NCBI GenBank assembly: GCA_943736015.1
Contig: OX031069.1
Location: forward strand, 39,590,728-39,654,727
Length of the DNA: 64,000 nucleotides
Source: Tridacna crocea
Taxonomy: Eukaryota > Mollusca > Bivalvia > Cardiida > Cardiidae
Reading direction: 5' to 3'
In this document: positions 41,101 to 44,100 of the stretch, in pieces
Layout: each line of letters opens with the position of its first letter
Numbering within the stretch: position 1 is the first letter of the stretch
The notes under the pieces: model-generated
What the model was told of the DNA's origin: nothing
The model's database searches: none
What the model saw: the letters and a program-made list of their open reading frames with translations, nothing else
Translations under genes and position numbers: made by a program

Positions 41101-44100
41101 TATTTACTTCTTGCTGCGTAAGAAAATTTTGACATCGCGCGAGACCTCCGGTCTCGCGTGATGTCAAATTTTCTCACGCAGCTCAAATTGAATACAAACA
41201 CCAGGAAAATTACCACAATATATACTGAGTACATTTAAAAACGCACGTCTTGGTTTTCAGTTAATATCTTTGAGAGTAATAACTTCATGACAGCAAACAT
41301 GTCATATTTTAGGCTTAGCACCCAAAATTTGGTAAAAATCAAATAAATAATTCATCTCAAATCAAAAGCTTGTATTTGTGAGGTCAAAAAATGAAATCCG
41401 CAAAGTTAATAGTGTTACCACAGTAAACATCAATTGGAAATTGACCTCGATGATGCATAGACTGCACCTTGGCTGCTATTCTCTTCTGCGGAATATTGTT
41501 CCACTCTTGAATCAGTGCATAATGGAAGTTTGATCTTATTTTGAGGTTGATGAGGTCACATAAGAATCGTATGATGTTTTTTCTGCTCACACTCATTACT
41601 AACTTTGTGAATTTCAATTTTTGACCACAAAAGCTCAGGCTTTTGATTTGAGATGAATTATTCATTTGATTTTTATGAAAGTTTGGGCACTGAGTTTTTG
41701 AATATGGACATTTGACACTGTAAATTTTCGATGTTGTGGATTCATTTTTGTCAGAGATATTAATTCTAAACCAAGTAGTGCGTTTTTAAATGTAGTCAGT
41801 ATAATATTCTGTATTTCTCAGGCTGCTGGAACCAAGTATAAGGAAAATTATAAGTACATATTTATTTAACGATGTTTTTTATATATGTTTACAGGTGACG
41901 GCTATGTCATCTCCCAGAAATATAGCAATCCTTGGACTCGCTACGTTTATTGGTTTGTTAGTCCCGACTTGGGTCAGTAAAGTAAAGACACCAGTAAACA
42001 CAGGTATGTAACATTTACTGTAAACAGTACACTTTTTCGAAATGCATTACATAATTGGTTTGCAACACGCGAAAAAGGGGCATTCGGATATTTGCGTAAA
42101 GTGTCGTCTCGGATCAGCCTGTGCAGTCCGCACAGGCTAATCCGAGACGGCGCTTTCCGTTTTTTTAGTAACTTTCTTTTTTGTGCAAGTCTATTGTAGC
42201 ACAAAATCTAATGTAGTCGTAAAATGCCGTCTGGGATCAGCCTGCGCGGACTGCGCAGGCTGATCCGAGACGACACTTTACGCAAATGTCCGAATGCCCT
42301 TTTTCGCGTGTTGCAAGCCAATTATAATTTTCAGATGAATCGTTAGATCACATACATTTGAGCGGCCCCTTGGTAAATGGAGGTAAGTTGTATCATCGTG
42401 ATGCATTGTACTAAGCAATCTGTCGAAAATTTCTGCCGAAAATGATTCACAACCAAATTATAAAGAAGCTTCTTTTGAAATAATTTTGTCTGTGATGTAC
42501 AGAACAACAAAGAAGAGAATAATTATGTTTGGTGTAAATTTCTGCAAATGTAGACCGATACTATAATATATCATGAACAATAATTTTTGTGATTCAGTTA
42601 TGTGATAACATTTATTTGATATTTGCCGGCTTTTGGTGTAAATCATTGTTTAAAACAAGCCAAAACAAGACATTTCTTTAAACAACGGATAGACGGTATA
42701 AATTTGTCCGCAAATGGGGTGATGCCCTTAGTATAAACATGTGTAGATTTTTGACCAATCACAAAGTTCTGTTTATTCATATTTTACAAGTACAAAAATT
42801 TAGGTCAAAAGCCAACACCTTCGGCTGCACCGAAAATCGTTGTTAAGCTCGCCATAGATTCGCTTGATAACGTTTTTTTTCTAGACTGGTTTAATACAAT
42901 CTTATCAAATGTTAACTCGTGTCAGATCCGATATGTTTTAATTTGAATAAAAATATTGCGGAAATCTGGTCGTCGTAGCTATTTAAAAAAGGAGGAGTGG
43001 TATGGAAATAAGTTGTTTTTTTTTCCGTACTTACTTTTTGAATTCGGTCTCAAGCACATTTTCACAACATATATTTCGTAGAAATGCTGTTTTCTTTTTT
43101 GATCCAGGTATGAAAAGTTTTGATTCCATTGCCGCGATGTTACTTGGCAACCCAAACCTTGTAGGCACTATATTAGCGTGTTTTCTGGACAATACCGTTC
43201 CAGGTCAGTGTCAGTCTTAAACCTTTACCAAACTGTCCCATGTTTAACCGACCCTAGAGAAGAAGGCTTTTGAAAACATTGTGGGAAAAGGAGAAAATGC
43301 TGGTGAACCAGCATTTTCTCATTTTCCCACTATGTTTTCTTCCCACACTTAGGCAACTTCACTTATCTAAATAAATCTAATTTTTTATCTTAAAATGTTT
43401 TTATTATAATTATGTAATTCCACCCTCGCCTTGCTCTGTAAACACCATTTTAAGATTAGATCTACACATTAACAAGCTTCTCGCTGTGAGACCTGTAAGT
43501 TAGAAGAGTGTCGTAAGATCGTTAAGAAGTGTATTATGATATAAAAATCTTCGAGATAGATTTCAGGAGACAAAGGCCGTATTCCTTTCATCTGTTCTGA
43601 CACAATGTTCTGTGTTCTGGAATACTGTTCTGGAGTGTGCGACAGAAATATTTTAGAACACAATACACTGTTCCGGAAGTATGTTCCGAATGGAGCATGT
43701 TCGGAACATTATTCTAAACCATATCGAAATGAAAGTACATTGGCATGATGGCTGTTGCAAGAGCTACTGTCTTAGCTGTGTTAGTTGAGGACATGATTAG
43801 CTGCCGACTTGGAGTAGAGACGTGTCTACTATGCCCCTATTTATGGCATTCATATCGTGAAATAGGACAATTGCAAATTTTGCCATGAAGAATTGTCCGT
43901 CTTTGAGCCATCTTGTATCACCTAGCAACCGTCCAACAGGTGCGCTGCACCTCGATTGGATTTGAACAGTCAGAACATGTTCTGAAGAACACGGCACAGT
44001 GTTCCGAAATACTCCGTTGACCTAGAAAATGTTCCGAGTAGCGAAAGGAATACGCCCAAAATTTAACCTTATTGTGTTTCCCGGCCTTTACAGGTACAAA

